DNA of 64,000 bases from Saccharothrix sp. S26 (GTDB lineage Bacteria > Actinomycetota > Actinomycetes > Mycobacteriales > Pseudonocardiaceae): NCBI RefSeq assembly GCF_021390395.1, contig NZ_JAJUWT010000017.1, positions 1 to 64,000 on the forward strand. Direction: 5' to 3'. The notes under the pieces are model-generated. The model ran no database searches. It worked only from the letters and a program-made list of their open reading frames with translations, and was not told the origin of the DNA. This document shows positions 8,566 to 17,961 of this stretch, piece after piece. How positions within the stretch are numbered: the stretch's first letter is position 1; each line of letters begins with the position of its first letter. The translations under genes and the position numbers were made by a program.

Positions 8566-9606
8566 ATGTCGACCACGCTGTCCACCAGCCACTCGCCCGG
8601 CGGCGGCCCCCTCGGCGGGGACGACGCCCGCCGCTCGCCGTTGACCCGGCTCCAGCACCTGCTGCACGCACAGGCCACCATCGGCCCGGCGGTGGTGCTG
8701 CTCGTCTCGGTCGTGGTGTTCGCCCTGCTGTCGGAGCGGTTCCTCACGCCGGGCAACATCTCCCTGATCCTGCAACAGGTCGCGGTCGTCGGCACTCTGG
8801 CCGTGGGCCAGACGATCGTCATCCTCACCGCGGGCATCGACCTCTCGTGCGGCGCGATCATGGTGCTCACCTCGATCGTGATGGCCAAGGTCGCCGCCGA
8901 CACCGGGCTGCCCGGCCTGCCCGCGCTGCTGCTGGGCTTTCTGGTCGGCACGCTGTGCGGCCTGCTCAACGGTCTGCTGGTGACGCGGCTGAAGCTGCCG
9001 CCGTTCATCGTCACGCTCGGCACGCTCAACGTGTTCTTCGCGCTGAACCTCTGGTACTCCGCCAGCGCCACCATCCGCGGCACCGACATGCCGTCGCTGC
9101 TGCTGTGGACCGGTCAGACGGTCAACGTCGGCGGCACCCGGATCACCTACGGCTCGATCATGATGGTGCTGTTGGTGGCCGCGATGGCGTTCGCGTTGAA
9201 GAACACCGCGTGGGGCCGGCACGTCTACGCCACCGGTGACGACGCCGAGGCGTCGCGGCTGTCGGGCATCCGCACCGCGCGGGTGCTGCTGAGCGTGTAC
9301 GCCACGGCCGGCGCGGTGTACGCGCTGGCGGCGTGGGTGCTGATCGGCCGCATCGCCTCGGCCAGTCCGCAGGCGGGGCAGCTGGACAACCTGGACTCGA
9401 TCACCGCCGTGGTGATCGGCGGCACCAGCCTGTTCGGCGGTCGTGGCGCGATCGTCGGCTCGCTGATCGGGGCGTTGATCGTCGGCGTGTTCCGCAACGG
9501 CCTGGCGCTGGCCGGGGTGGACGTGCTGTGGCAGACCCTGGCGGTCGGCGTGCTGATCATCGTCGCGGTGTCGCTGGACCAGTGGATCCGGAAGGTGAAG
9601 CCATGA
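8566..9606 (+). CDS. Sugar ABC transporter permease (RbsC/FrcC family)
   Basis: A 346-aa integral membrane protein with about ten hydrophobic segments. Family features include NISLILQQVAVVGTLAVGQT, IVILTAGIDLSCGAIMVLTS (the conserved GGIDLSVG-type motif), and late VVIGGTSLFGGRGAIVGSLI. It would form the homodimeric channel for sugar uptake. It begins three bases after the binding-protein stop and overlaps the ATPase start by four bases (ATGA). Confidence 0.92.
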   Translation: MSTTLSTSHSPGGGPLGGDDARRSPLTRLQHLLHAQATIGPAVVLLVSVVVFALLSERFLTPGNISLILQQVAVVGTLAVGQTIVILTAGIDLSCGAIMVLTSIVMAKVAADTGLPGLPALLLGFLVGTLCGLLNGLLVTRLKLPPFIVTLGTLNVFFALNLWYSASATIRGTDMPSLLLWTGQTVNVGGTRITYGSIMMVLLVAAMAFALKNTAWGRHVYATGDDAEASRLSGIRTARVLLSVYATAGAVYALAAWVLIGRIASASPQAGQLDNLDSITAVVIGGTSLFGGRGAIVGSLIGALIVGVFRNGLALAGVDVLWQTLAVGVLIIVAVSLDQWIRKVKP

Positions 9607-10367
9607 CCACACCGGTGTTGCGGGCCCGCGGTCTGGTCAAGCGCTACGGCCGGGTCACCGCGCTGGCCGGCGCGGACCTGGAGCTGCTGCCCGGCGAGAT
9701 CCTGGCCGTCATCGGCGACAACGGCGCGGGCAAGTCGAGCCTGATCAAGGCGCTGTCCGGGGCCGTGGTGCCGGACGAGGGCGAGATCCTGGTCGACGGC
9801 CGCCCGGTGTCGTTCTCCTCGCCCCTGGACGCGCGGGAGGCCGGGATCGAGACGGTGCACCAGTCGTTGGCGGTCGCGCCGTCGCTGGACATCGCGGCCA
9901 ACCTGTTCCTGGGCCGGGAACGCCGACGCAAGGGCGTGCTCGGCTCGGTGTTCCGGATGCTCGACCGCAACGGGATGCGCGAGGAGGCGCGGCGGCAGCT
10001 CGACGCGCTGGGCATCATGACGATCCAGAACCCCGGCCAGGCGGTGGAGACCCTGTCCGGCGGGCAGCGCCAGGCCGTCGCGGTGGCCCGCGCCGCCGCG
10101 TTCGGCAGCCGGGTCGTGATCATGGACGAGCCCACCGCGGCCCTGGGCGTGCGCGAGTCCCGCGCCGTGCTCGACCTCGTGCTCCAGGTCCGCGACCGCG
10201 GCCTGCCGGTCATCCTGATCAGCCACAACATGCCGCACGTGTTCGAGGTCGCCGACCGCATCCACATCCAGCGCCTCGGCCGGCGCAAGGCCGTGGTCGA
10301 CCCGAAGACGATCTCGATGTCCGACGCCGTGGCGATCATGACCGGCGCCATGGAGCCACCGTCCTAG
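9603..10367 (+). CDS. Sugar ABC transporter ATP-binding protein, single-domain
   Basis: A 254-aa ABC ATPase: Walker A GDNGAGKS (about residues 38-45), Q-loop ETVHQSLAVAP, signature LSGGQRQ, Walker B VVIMDEPTA, and switch His in LISHNMPHV. RbsA-type partners normally carry two ATPase cassettes in about 500 aa; this one has a single cassette as in FrcA, consistent with the FrcBCA-like reading of the operon. It overlaps the permease gene, ATG at 9603. Confidence 0.92.
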   Translation: MTTPVLRARGLVKRYGRVTALAGADLELLPGEILAVIGDNGAGKSSLIKALSGAVVPDEGEILVDGRPVSFSSPLDAREAGIETVHQSLAVAPSLDIAANLFLGRERRRKGVLGSVFRMLDRNGMREEARRQLDALGIMTIQNPGQAVETLSGGQRQAVAVARAAAFGSRVVIMDEPTAALGVRESRAVLDLVLQVRDRGLPVILISHNMPHVFEVADRIHIQRLGRRKAVVDPKTISMSDAVAIMTGAMEPPS

Positions 10368-10387
10368 ACCACGCGACCGTTCCGCCA

Positions 10388-10423
10388 CTCGCCCGGCGCA
10401 CCTCACGCGGTGCGCCGGGCGAG
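10388..10423. terminator. Hairpin terminator after sugar importer operon
   Basis: A perfect 15-bp stem (arms 10388-10402 and 10409-10423) with a six-base loop lies 20 bases after the ATPase stop. It separates the sugar importer from the TPP riboswitch operon. Confidence 0.75.
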
Positions 10424-10521
10424 CGCGTGTCGGCCGATCGGTGCGGTACCCCGAACGGGTGGGGCACGCCACCGCGGGGTCGGTGTCGACGCCCCGCGGC
10501 ACCGCGTAGGGTGGTGCCCAC

Positions 10522-10613
10522 CCCGCGGGAGCCCTGCGCGTCCGGGCTGAGAGGACGGCACGACCGGCCGTCGACCGTTCGCACCTGACCCGGTTCGTAC
10601 CGGCGTAGGGAGG
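10522..10613 (+). ncRNA. TPP riboswitch (thi box)
   Basis: The conserved landmarks of a thiamine pyrophosphate aptamer appear in order: GGGAGCCC at 10527-10534, the GGGCTGAGAGG pyrimidine-sensing box at 10544-10554, ACCTGACCCGG at 10583-10593, and the GGCGTAGGGAGG 3-prime strand at 10602-10613. The last element contains the ribosome binding site for the GTG at 10621, so TPP binding would hide it and shut off translation of the ThiY-like importer. TPP riboswitch class is well established; the boundaries are approximate. Confidence 0.93.
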
Positions 10614-10620
10614 ATTTGCC

Positions 10621-11658
10621 GTGCGTGCATGGAAGAACTTCGGCGTCACCGCCGTCGTGGCCGCTCTCGCCCTCGCCTTGACGGCGTGCGGCGGTGACGG
10701 GGGCGACGCGGGCGGTGCCGGGAACCGCCCGAAGGTCCGCTTGGCGCTGGACTGGACGCCCAACGTCAACCACACCGGGATCTTCATCGCCCAGCAGCAG
10801 GGGTGGTTCGAGCAGGCCGGGCTGGACGTGGAGCTGCTGCCCTACAACAACACCACCCCGGAGACGCTGGTCTCCTCCGGCGCGGCCGACTTCGGCATCA
10901 GCTTCCAGGACTCGTTCAGCTTCTCGAAGGCGTCGGGCGCCGACATCACGTCGGTGATGGCGATCGTGCAGCACTGGGCCACCGCGATCGCGGTGCGCGG
11001 TGATCGCACGGACGTCAACAGCCCGGCCGACCTCGACGGCAAGGTGTACGGCGGCTTCGGCGCGGCTTACGAGGTGCCGAAGATGCGCCAGGTCATCAAG
11101 AACGCGGGCGGCAAGGGCGAGTTCGAGACGATCGTGCTGGGCACGGCCGCGTACGAGGCGGTCTACGCGGGCGAAGCGGACTTCACCGAGCCGTTCCTCA
11201 ACGTCGAGGGCGTGCAGGCCGAGCTGCGCGGCACGCCGTTCAAGACCTTCGAGTACACCGATTTCGGCTTCCCGGACTCCTACAACCTGCTCCTGGTCGG
11301 CAAGACGCCGTGGCTGGCGGACAACCGCGACACCGCGGCGAAGTTCGTGCAGACCGTGCAGCGCGGGTACCAGTTCGCCGCCCAGGACCCCGCGCGGGGC
11401 GCTGAGCTGCTGGCCGAGGCCGACCCGGCGGCGTTCGGCGAGCGGGAGATGGTCTCGCGCGGTGTGAAGATGATGGCCGAGAAGTACCTGCTCGACGCCA
11501 AGGGCGTGGTCGGGACGCAGACCGTCGAGACCTGGGCGGGCCTGTCCGGGTTCCTCTACGACTCCGGCGTGCTGGCCGGGCCGGACGGCGCGCCGCTGAC
11601 CGAGCGGCCCGACTTCGCGACCTGGTTCACCAACGACTACCTGGCGTCCTCCCCGTGA
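10621..11658 (+). CDS. ThiY-like ABC transporter substrate-binding lipoprotein for thiamine pyrimidine precursors
   Basis: A 345-aa protein with a lipoprotein signal (ALALTACGG, lipidated Cys at about residue 21) and an NMT1/THI5-like domain: RLALDWTPNVNHTGIFIAQQ, VELLPYNNTTPETLVSSGAA and DFGISFQDSF. ThiY homologs bind formylaminopyrimidine or HMP-type precursors of thiamine. The TPP riboswitch immediately upstream supports this role, and the permease and ATPase follow with four- and eight-base overlaps. The precise ligand (HMP, formyl-aminopyrimidine or thiamine itself) is not resolvable. Confidence 0.9.
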   Translation: MRAWKNFGVTAVVAALALALTACGGDGGDAGGAGNRPKVRLALDWTPNVNHTGIFIAQQQGWFEQAGLDVELLPYNNTTPETLVSSGAADFGISFQDSFSFSKASGADITSVMAIVQHWATAIAVRGDRTDVNSPADLDGKVYGGFGAAYEVPKMRQVIKNAGGKGEFETIVLGTAAYEAVYAGEADFTEPFLNVEGVQAELRGTPFKTFEYTDFGFPDSYNLLLVGKTPWLADNRDTAAKFVQTVQRGYQFAAQDPARGAELLAEADPAAFGEREMVSRGVKMMAEKYLLDAKGVVGTQTVETWAGLSGFLYDSGVLAGPDGAPLTERPDFATWFTNDYLASSP

Positions 11659-12443
11659 GTGCGCCCACCCGCGGGCGGGCGCGGCGCACGCTGTCCGCCG
11701 TCGTCCCGCCGCTGGTGCTCGTGGTGGTCGGCCTGGTCGTCTGGCAGTGGGCCGTGACGTCGACCGGCGTGCGGCCGCAGGTCCTGCCCTCGCCGCTGCG
11801 CGTGGTGGAGCAGGGGTGGCGCAACCGCGAGCTCATCTGGACCCACACCGTGCCCACGCTCCAGGTCACCGCCATCGGGTTCGCCTGCTCGCTGGCGCTG
11901 AGCTGGGCGTTGGCCATCGCGGTCGACTTCTCCCGCTGGCTGCGCCGGGCCCTGACCCCGCTGCTGGTGGCCTCGCAGACCATCCCGATCATCGTCATCG
12001 CGCCGCTGCTGATCATCTGGTTCGGCTTCGGGCTGCTGCCCAAGGTGCTGGTGATCGCCCTGGTGACGTTCTTCCCGATCGCGATCGGGCTGATCGAGGG
12101 CTTCGCCGCCACCGACCGCAAGGCCACGGACCTGTTGCGCAGCATGGGCGCGTCGCGCTGGCAGCGGTTCCGCTACGTGCGGCTGCCGGGCGCGTTGCCG
12201 TCGTTCTTCACGGCGTTGCGCATCGGCATCACCTACGCGGTGACCGGGGCGGTCTTCGCCGAGTACGCCGGGGCCAAGGAGGGTTTGGGCATCTTCATGA
12301 GCCTGCAGAAGAACTCCTTCCGCACCGACCTGGTGCTGGCGGCGGTGGTGGTCACCGCGCTGCTGTCGATCGGGTTGTTCGGGGTGACCCACCTCGTGGA
12401 GCGGCTGGTCATCCCCTGGCACGTGAAGAGGCGTCGTGGGTGA
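11655..12443 (+). CDS. ThiX-like ABC transporter permease
   Basis: A 262-aa BPD_transp_1 permease with about six membrane segments, the EAA-type loop around DLLRSMGASRWQRFRYVRLP, and the family feature AEYAGAKEGLGIFM. It pairs with the ThiY-like binder and the ThiZ-like ATPase. The GTG at 11655 overlaps the stop of the binder (GTGA). Confidence 0.9.
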   Translation: MSAPTRGRARRTLSAVVPPLVLVVVGLVVWQWAVTSTGVRPQVLPSPLRVVEQGWRNRELIWTHTVPTLQVTAIGFACSLALSWALAIAVDFSRWLRRALTPLLVASQTIPIIVIAPLLIIWFGFGLLPKVLVIALVTFFPIAIGLIEGFAATDRKATDLLRSMGASRWQRFRYVRLPGALPSFFTALRIGITYAVTGAVFAEYAGAKEGLGIFMSLQKNSFRTDLVLAAVVVTALLSIGLFGVTHLVERLVIPWHVKRRRG

Positions 12444-13209
12444 GGTCAAGCTGGCCGTCGAGGACCTGCACAAGTCGTTCCGGACCGACGCGGGCGTGCT
12501 GCCGGTGCTCGACGGGGTCCGCTTCGACGTCGCACCGGGTGAGTTCGTCTCGGTGATCGGCCCCAGCGGGTGCGGCAAGTCCACGCTGTTCAACGCGATC
12601 GCGGGGCTGGAGCGGCCCGACTCCGGCCGGGTGGTGGTCGACGGCCGCGACTCCACCGGGCGCAGCGACCCGTTCGCCTACATGCCGCAGCAGGACCTGC
12701 TGTTCCCGTGGCGCACGGTGCTGGACAACACCACGTTGGGGCTGGAGGTCGCGGGCGTGCCGCGGCGGGCCGCGCGGGACCGGGCCCGCGCGCTGTTCGG
12801 GCCGTTCGGGCTGGCCGGGTTCGAGTCGGCACGCCCGCAGGAGCTGTCCGGCGGCATGAGGCAGCGGGCGGCGCTGCTGCGCACGGTGGTGCAGGACCGG
12901 GCCGTGCTGCTGCTCGACGAGCCGTTCGGCGCGTTGGACTCGCTGACCCGCACCGACATGCAGGAGTGGCTGGAGACCGTCCGCACCGGGTTCGAGTGGA
13001 CCGTGCTGATGATCACCCACGACATCCGGGAGGCGGTGCTGCTGTCCGACCGGGTCCTGGTGCTCGCGCCCCGGCCCACCCGGGTGCACCTGGACGTGGT
13101 CGTCGACCTGCCCCACCCCCGCGGCCTGGGCGTGATCACCGACCCGCGGTTCGCGCAGTTGGAGGACGTGCTGCTCAACGCGTTGCGAGGTCGGCGGCCG
13201 GAGGCGTGA
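12436..13209 (+). CDS. ThiZ-like ABC transporter ATP-binding protein
   Basis: A 257-aa SsuB/TauB-type ATPase with Walker A GPSGCGKSTL, Q-loop MPQQDLLFPWRTVLDN, signature LSGGMRQRAAL, Walker B VLLLDEPFGALD and switch LMITHDIREAV. It energises the thiamine-precursor importer. The GTG at 12436 overlaps the permease end by eight bases, and its own stop overlaps the GTG of the MFS gene, so four genes form one TPP-controlled transcript. Confidence 0.9.
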   Translation: MGEVKLAVEDLHKSFRTDAGVLPVLDGVRFDVAPGEFVSVIGPSGCGKSTLFNAIAGLERPDSGRVVVDGRDSTGRSDPFAYMPQQDLLFPWRTVLDNTTLGLEVAGVPRRAARDRARALFGPFGLAGFESARPQELSGGMRQRAALLRTVVQDRAVLLLDEPFGALDSLTRTDMQEWLETVRTGFEWTVLMITHDIREAVLLSDRVLVLAPRPTRVHLDVVVDLPHPRGLGVITDPRFAQLEDVLLNALRGRRPEA

Positions 13210-14357
13210 GCGCACCGGACGGGAGGCGCACGCCGGTGGCGCGGGCCAGGTCCTGCGTAGCGGTGGTGTTCTTCGTCAACGGGGCGATGTTCTCCGGCTG
13301 GGCCTCGCGCGTGCCCGCGATCGCGGACCGGGTGGGCGCGGGTCCGGCGGCCATCGCGATCGCGGTCTTCGGCCTGAGCGCGGGCGCGGTGGTCGGCCTG
13401 CCGCTGGCCGGTGCCCTGGTGACCCGCTTCGGCAGCACCGCGGTCGTGCGCGCGGTGCTGGTCGGCTACGCCGCGGCGCTCGCCGCCGTGGGCCTCGCGC
13501 CGACCCTCGCACTGCTCACCGTCGCGCTGGTGGGCCTGGGCATCGGCAACGGGATGCTGGACGTGGCCATGAACACCGCCGCGGTCGAGGTCGAGCGCCG
13601 GTACCCCCGGCAGGTGATGGCGGCGTTCCACGCGCAGTTCAGCTTCGGCGGGTTGGCCGGTTCCCTGATCGGGGCCGGCGCCGCCGCGGTCGGCGCGTCG
13701 CCGGCGGCGCACCTGCCGGTGGTCGCGGTCGTGCTGGCGGCGATCGGCCTGACCGCCGCCTTCGGGCTGCTGCCCACGTCACCGGAGCGTGAGGCCGTCG
13801 GGCGTTCCTCACCGCGTCGCGACCGGCGGCTGGTGGTGTTGGGCCTGCTGGTCCTGTGCAGCCTGCTGTGCGAGGGCGCGGTGTACGACTGGAGCGCGGT
13901 CTACCTGCGGGACGAGGCGGGCGGCAGCCCCGCCGTCGCCGCCCTGGGTTTCGCCGCGTTCTCGCTGTCCATGGCCTGCTGCCGGCTGGTGGCCGACCGG
14001 CTCGTGGACCGGGTGGGACGGGTGCGGTACGTGCGGGCGGCGGGCGTGCTGGCCGCGGCGGGACTGGCGCTGGCCCTGCTCGGCCCGGGCGCGACGGCGG
14101 GTGTCGTCGGGTTCGGGCTGGTGGGCCTGGCGCTCGCGGGCGTCGTGCCGACCCTGTTCAGCGCCGCCGCCGAGGGACGGGACAACCCGGCGGGCGCGAT
14201 CGCGGTGGTGTCGACGATCGGCTACCTGGGGTTCCTCGCGGGGCCGGCGCTGATCGGCGGGATCGCCGCGGTGTCCTCGCTGCGACCCGCGGTGGCGGCA
14301 CTGGTCGTGCTCGCCCTGGCGGTGTCCGCCGGTGCGGGGGTGTTGCGCGGGCGGTGA
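13206..14357 (+). CDS. MFS transporter in the TPP-riboswitch operon
   Basis: A 383-aa major facilitator protein of the fucose-permease/YbjJ-like group, about 12 membrane segments, with features such as VFFVNGAMFSGWASRVPAIA and a central loop around residues 190-205. The GTG at 13206 overlaps the ATPase stop (GTGA). Because it is the last gene of the riboswitch-controlled operon it probably moves a thiamine-related compound; export of a pyrimidine antimetabolite or uptake of a vitamin precursor are both possible and cannot be distinguished here. Confidence 0.8.
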   Translation: MSAPDGRRTPVARARSCVAVVFFVNGAMFSGWASRVPAIADRVGAGPAAIAIAVFGLSAGAVVGLPLAGALVTRFGSTAVVRAVLVGYAAALAAVGLAPTLALLTVALVGLGIGNGMLDVAMNTAAVEVERRYPRQVMAAFHAQFSFGGLAGSLIGAGAAAVGASPAAHLPVVAVVLAAIGLTAAFGLLPTSPEREAVGRSSPRRDRRLVVLGLLVLCSLLCEGAVYDWSAVYLRDEAGGSPAVAALGFAAFSLSMACCRLVADRLVDRVGRVRYVRAAGVLAAAGLALALLGPGATAGVVGFGLVGLALAGVVPTLFSAAAEGRDNPAGAIAVVSTIGYLGFLAGPALIGGIAAVSSLRPAVAALVVLALAVSAGAGVLRGR

Positions 14358-14378
14358 GGTGGCGGTGGCTGCCGGCGG

Positions 14379-15134
14379 TCAGTCGAGCAGGGCGGTTCGC
14401 AGTCGGGCCAGGGTGTCGGCGGACAGGCCCAGGTGGGACGCGAAGCCCGCCGGCGAGCCGTGCTCGGCGTCGACCGCCCGCAGGAACGCCAGCATGGTCG
14501 CGCGGTCCGCGGTGAGCATCGACGGCGGCACGTGCGCCCACTGTGCGCGGGTGTCGTCCTCACCGCCCGCCGCGACCGACGCCTGCCACCGGGCGGTGGC
14601 GGTCTCGCTCAGCGCGTAGTCGTCGGCCACGTCCTCGGCCGGCACGCCGAGCAGGCGCAGCACGAGCGCGGCGAGCACACCGGTCCGGTCCTTGCCCGCC
14701 GCGCAGTGGAACACCGCGGGCAGCGCGCCCGGCGCGGACAGCGCCTCCACGGCCGCCTTCAACCCGGCCGCGCCCTCGACCGCGATCTCCCGGTAGTGCT
14801 CCGCCGCGAAGTCCTCGCGGGCGATGTCCTCCGGCGGCAACGCCGACCAGTCCGGCACGTCCCGCAGCAGCGGCAGGTGCAGCAGCCGACCCGGCCAGCC
14901 CTGCGGGGGCGTCCACGCCCGCTCGGCCAGCTCCGCCGCGGTGCGCAGGTCCAGCACGGTGGTCGCGCCCAGCGCCAGGAAGGCCCGCACGCCCTGCTCG
15001 GTCAACCGGTGCAGGCCGTCGGAGCGGTACAGCCTGCCCCACGTCACCGAACGGCCGTCCTCGGTGCGGTAGCCGCCGAGGTCGCGGAAGTTGAACAGGC
15101 CGTCGATGTCGAGGAACCGGGGCGGTGGCGTCAC
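14379..15134 (-). CDS. Tyrosine/serine phosphatase, PtpB-like
   Basis: A 251-aa DSP/PTP-fold phosphatase of the Y_phosphatase3 family. It has the N-terminal NFRDLGGYRTEDGR signature and the phosphate-binding P-loop HCAAGKDRTGV (catalytic Cys near residue 143). Mycobacterial PtpB belongs to this family and acts on phosphoprotein or phosphoinositide. Here the gene starts four bases after the end of thiG and on the same strand, so it is probably co-transcribed with thiS-thiG. A role as a thiamine phosphate phosphatase is conceivable but purely contextual. Confidence 0.85.
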   Translation of the reverse strand: MTPPPRFLDIDGLFNFRDLGGYRTEDGRSVTWGRLYRSDGLHRLTEQGVRAFLALGATTVLDLRTAAELAERAWTPPQGWPGRLLHLPLLRDVPDWSALPPEDIAREDFAAEHYREIAVEGAAGLKAAVEALSAPGALPAVFHCAAGKDRTGVLAALVLRLLGVPAEDVADDYALSETATARWQASVAAGGEDDTRAQWAHVPPSMLTADRATMLAFLRAVDAEHGSPAGFASHLGLSADTLARLRTALLD

Positions 15135-15138
15135 GCCA

Positions 15139-16099
<961 letters not shown>

Positions 16100-16265
16100 C
16101 AGCGCCTCCCAGGGTCGGATCATCGACGGCGTGTCGGTTCCGGTGCGTTCACCGGCATTTCGACGGTAGTGCCGTTGTCCGTGCGGGCCATACCGCCACT
16201 CGTGCGGGTCCGCCACCGAAGCGGGGGAGTGCCGCGCCACGCGGGATGTCGCTAGCGTCGCGGAC

Positions 16266-16934
16266 ATGCAGCAGCGCGATCGGTTGGCGGCGGCCCGGCT
16301 CTACCTGTGCACGGACGCGCGTCGCGACACCGGCGACCTCGCCGAGTTCGCCGACGCCGCGCTCGCCGGCGGGGTGGACGTCATCCAGTTGCGGGACAAG
16401 GGTTCCGAGGGGGAGCGGCGGTTCGGCCCGCTGGAGGCGGGGCAGGCGTTGGCGGCGTTGGCCGTGCTGCGCGAAGCGTGCCTGCGCCACGGCGCGTTGC
16501 TGGCGGTCAACGACCGCGCCGACCTGGCGTCGGCCGCCGGGGCGCACGTGCTGCACCTGGGGCAGGACGACCTGCCGGTCGCGCACGCCCGTCGGCTGCT
16601 CGGTCCGGACGTGCTGATCGGGCGGTCGACCCACAACCCCGCGCAGACCGCGCAAGCGGCCGCCGACCCCGACGTGGACTACTTCAGCGTGGGCCCGTGC
16701 TGGGCCACGCCGACCAAGCCCGGGCGTGCGGCGGCCGGGCTGGACCTGGTGCGCCGGGCCGCCGAGGTCGCCGGGGACAAGCCGTGGTTCCCCATCGGCG
16801 GCATCGACGCGGCGCGCCTGCCGGAGGTGCTGGCGGCCGGTGCGCGTCGCGTCGCGGTGGTGCGCGCGATCGGTGCGGCGACCGACCCGCGCCGGGCCGC
16901 GGCGGAGCTGAAAGCGGCGGTCGGTGCGGGTTGA
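16266..16934 (+). CDS. thiE: Thiamine phosphate synthase ThiE
   Basis: A 222-aa TIM-barrel enzyme joining HMP-pyrophosphate to thiazole phosphate. Signatures are LYLCTDAR near the N-terminus, [48 protein letters not shown] and [13 protein letters not shown]. Divergent from thiS; about 165 bases separate them, and I find no thi box in that gap, so these core genes are not visibly under a TPP riboswitch. Confidence 0.95.
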   Translation: MQQRDRLAAARLYLCTDARRDTGDLAEFADAALAGGVDVIQLRDKGSEGERRFGPLEAGQALAALAVLREACLRHGALLAVNDRADLASAAGAHVLHLGQDDLPVAHARRLLGPDVLIGRSTHNPAQTAQAAADPDVDYFSVGPCWATPTKPGRAAAGLDLVRRAAEVAGDKPWFPIGGIDAARLPEVLAAGARRVAVVRAIGAATDPRRAAAELKAAVGAG

Positions 16935-17080
16935 GCCCGTCACCGTCGTCGCATATTGCCCCTGAGCGATCAGGCGACTACGGTCGGTGAGGAACTCGCG
17001 TCTCGCCGTGGCGGGCACCGGTCGTCGGACCGGCGCGGCGGTGCTTTCCGCGACAGCGGTGTCGACGGTGTGGAGGGCCG

Positions 17081-17938
17081 ATGGGGGAGCGGGCGGTCGG
17101 TGTCACGCCGCCGCGGGTGATGACCGTGGCGGGCACCGACTCCGGCGGCGGCGCGGGTGCGGCCGCCGACCTGCGGGCCTTCGCCGCGTGCGGGGTCCAC
17201 GGGTGCCTGGCCGTCTGCGCGGTCACCGCCCAGAACTCGGTGGGCGTGCACGTCGTGCACGGCGTCCCACCGGACGTGGTGGCCGCCCAGATCACCGCCG
17301 TGGTCGAGGACATCGGCCTGGACGCGGTCAAGACCGGGATGCTCGGCACCGCCGAGGTCGTCGAAGCGCTGGTGCGGACGTGCGACGACGCGGGCATCGG
17401 CGGTGACGGGCCGGTGCCGCTCGTCGTCGACCCGGTGCTGGCCTCCATGCACGGTGACGCGTTGGCCTCCACCGCGGCCGTGGAGTCGTACCGGGCGCTG
17501 CTGCTGCCCAGGGCCACGGTCACCACGCCCAACCTCGACGAGGTGCGCCTGCTCGTCGGCGTCGACGTCCGCGACCGCGCCGGCCAGCACGAGGCCGCGA
17601 AAGCGCTGCACGACCTGGGCGCGCGGCACGTGCTGGTGAAGGGCGGCCACCTGGCCGGCGACACCGAGGCCAGCGTGGACGTGCTCTACGACGGCAGCAC
17701 GTTCACCGAGTTCCCCGGCCCGAGGGTCGACACGGAGAACACCCACGGCGGGGGCGACTCGTTCGCCGCCGCGATCACCGCCGGCCTGGCCCGCGGCCTG
17801 CCCGTGCCGGAGGCGGTGGCGTTCGGCAAGCGTTACGTCGTCGAGGCGGTGCGCCACTCCTTCGCCCTGGGCGCGGGCTACGGCCCGGTGTCCGCGTTGT
17901 GGGCGACCAGACCCTGGTGGGAACACCCCGACGGATAG
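17081..17938 (+). CDS. thiD: Hydroxymethylpyrimidine (phosphate) kinase ThiD
   Basis: A 285-aa ribokinase-fold kinase of the ThiD type: TVAGTDSGGGAGAAADLRAF, CAVTAQNSVGVHVV, DAVKTGMLGTAEVV, VVDPVLASMHGD, TPNLDEVRLLVGV, HVLVKGGHL and the anion-hole THGGGDSFAAAI. It phosphorylates HMP and HMP-P, and ThiD enzymes also phosphorylate the analogue bacimethrin. The ATG at 17081 follows GGAGGG. It heads an operon with the cytosine-nucleotide hydroxymethylase, a methyltransferase and a HAD phosphatase, which is unusual company for a housekeeping thiD. Confidence 0.93.
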   Translation: MGERAVGVTPPRVMTVAGTDSGGGAGAAADLRAFAACGVHGCLAVCAVTAQNSVGVHVVHGVPPDVVAAQITAVVEDIGLDAVKTGMLGTAEVVEALVRTCDDAGIGGDGPVPLVVDPVLASMHGDALASTAAVESYRALLLPRATVTTPNLDEVRLLVGVDVRDRAGQHEAAKALHDLGARHVLVKGGHLAGDTEASVDVLYDGSTFTEFPGPRVDTENTHGGGDSFAAAITAGLARGLPVPEAVAFGKRYVVEAVRHSFALGAGYGPVSALWATRPWWEHPDG

Positions 17939-17961
17939 CCGTCCCTGGAGGAACCGCGACC

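Noticed and set aside
16100-16265. TPP riboswitch between thiS and thiE
   Set aside because: No CTGAGA box or ACCTGA/GCGTAGGGA element occurs on either strand of this gap.
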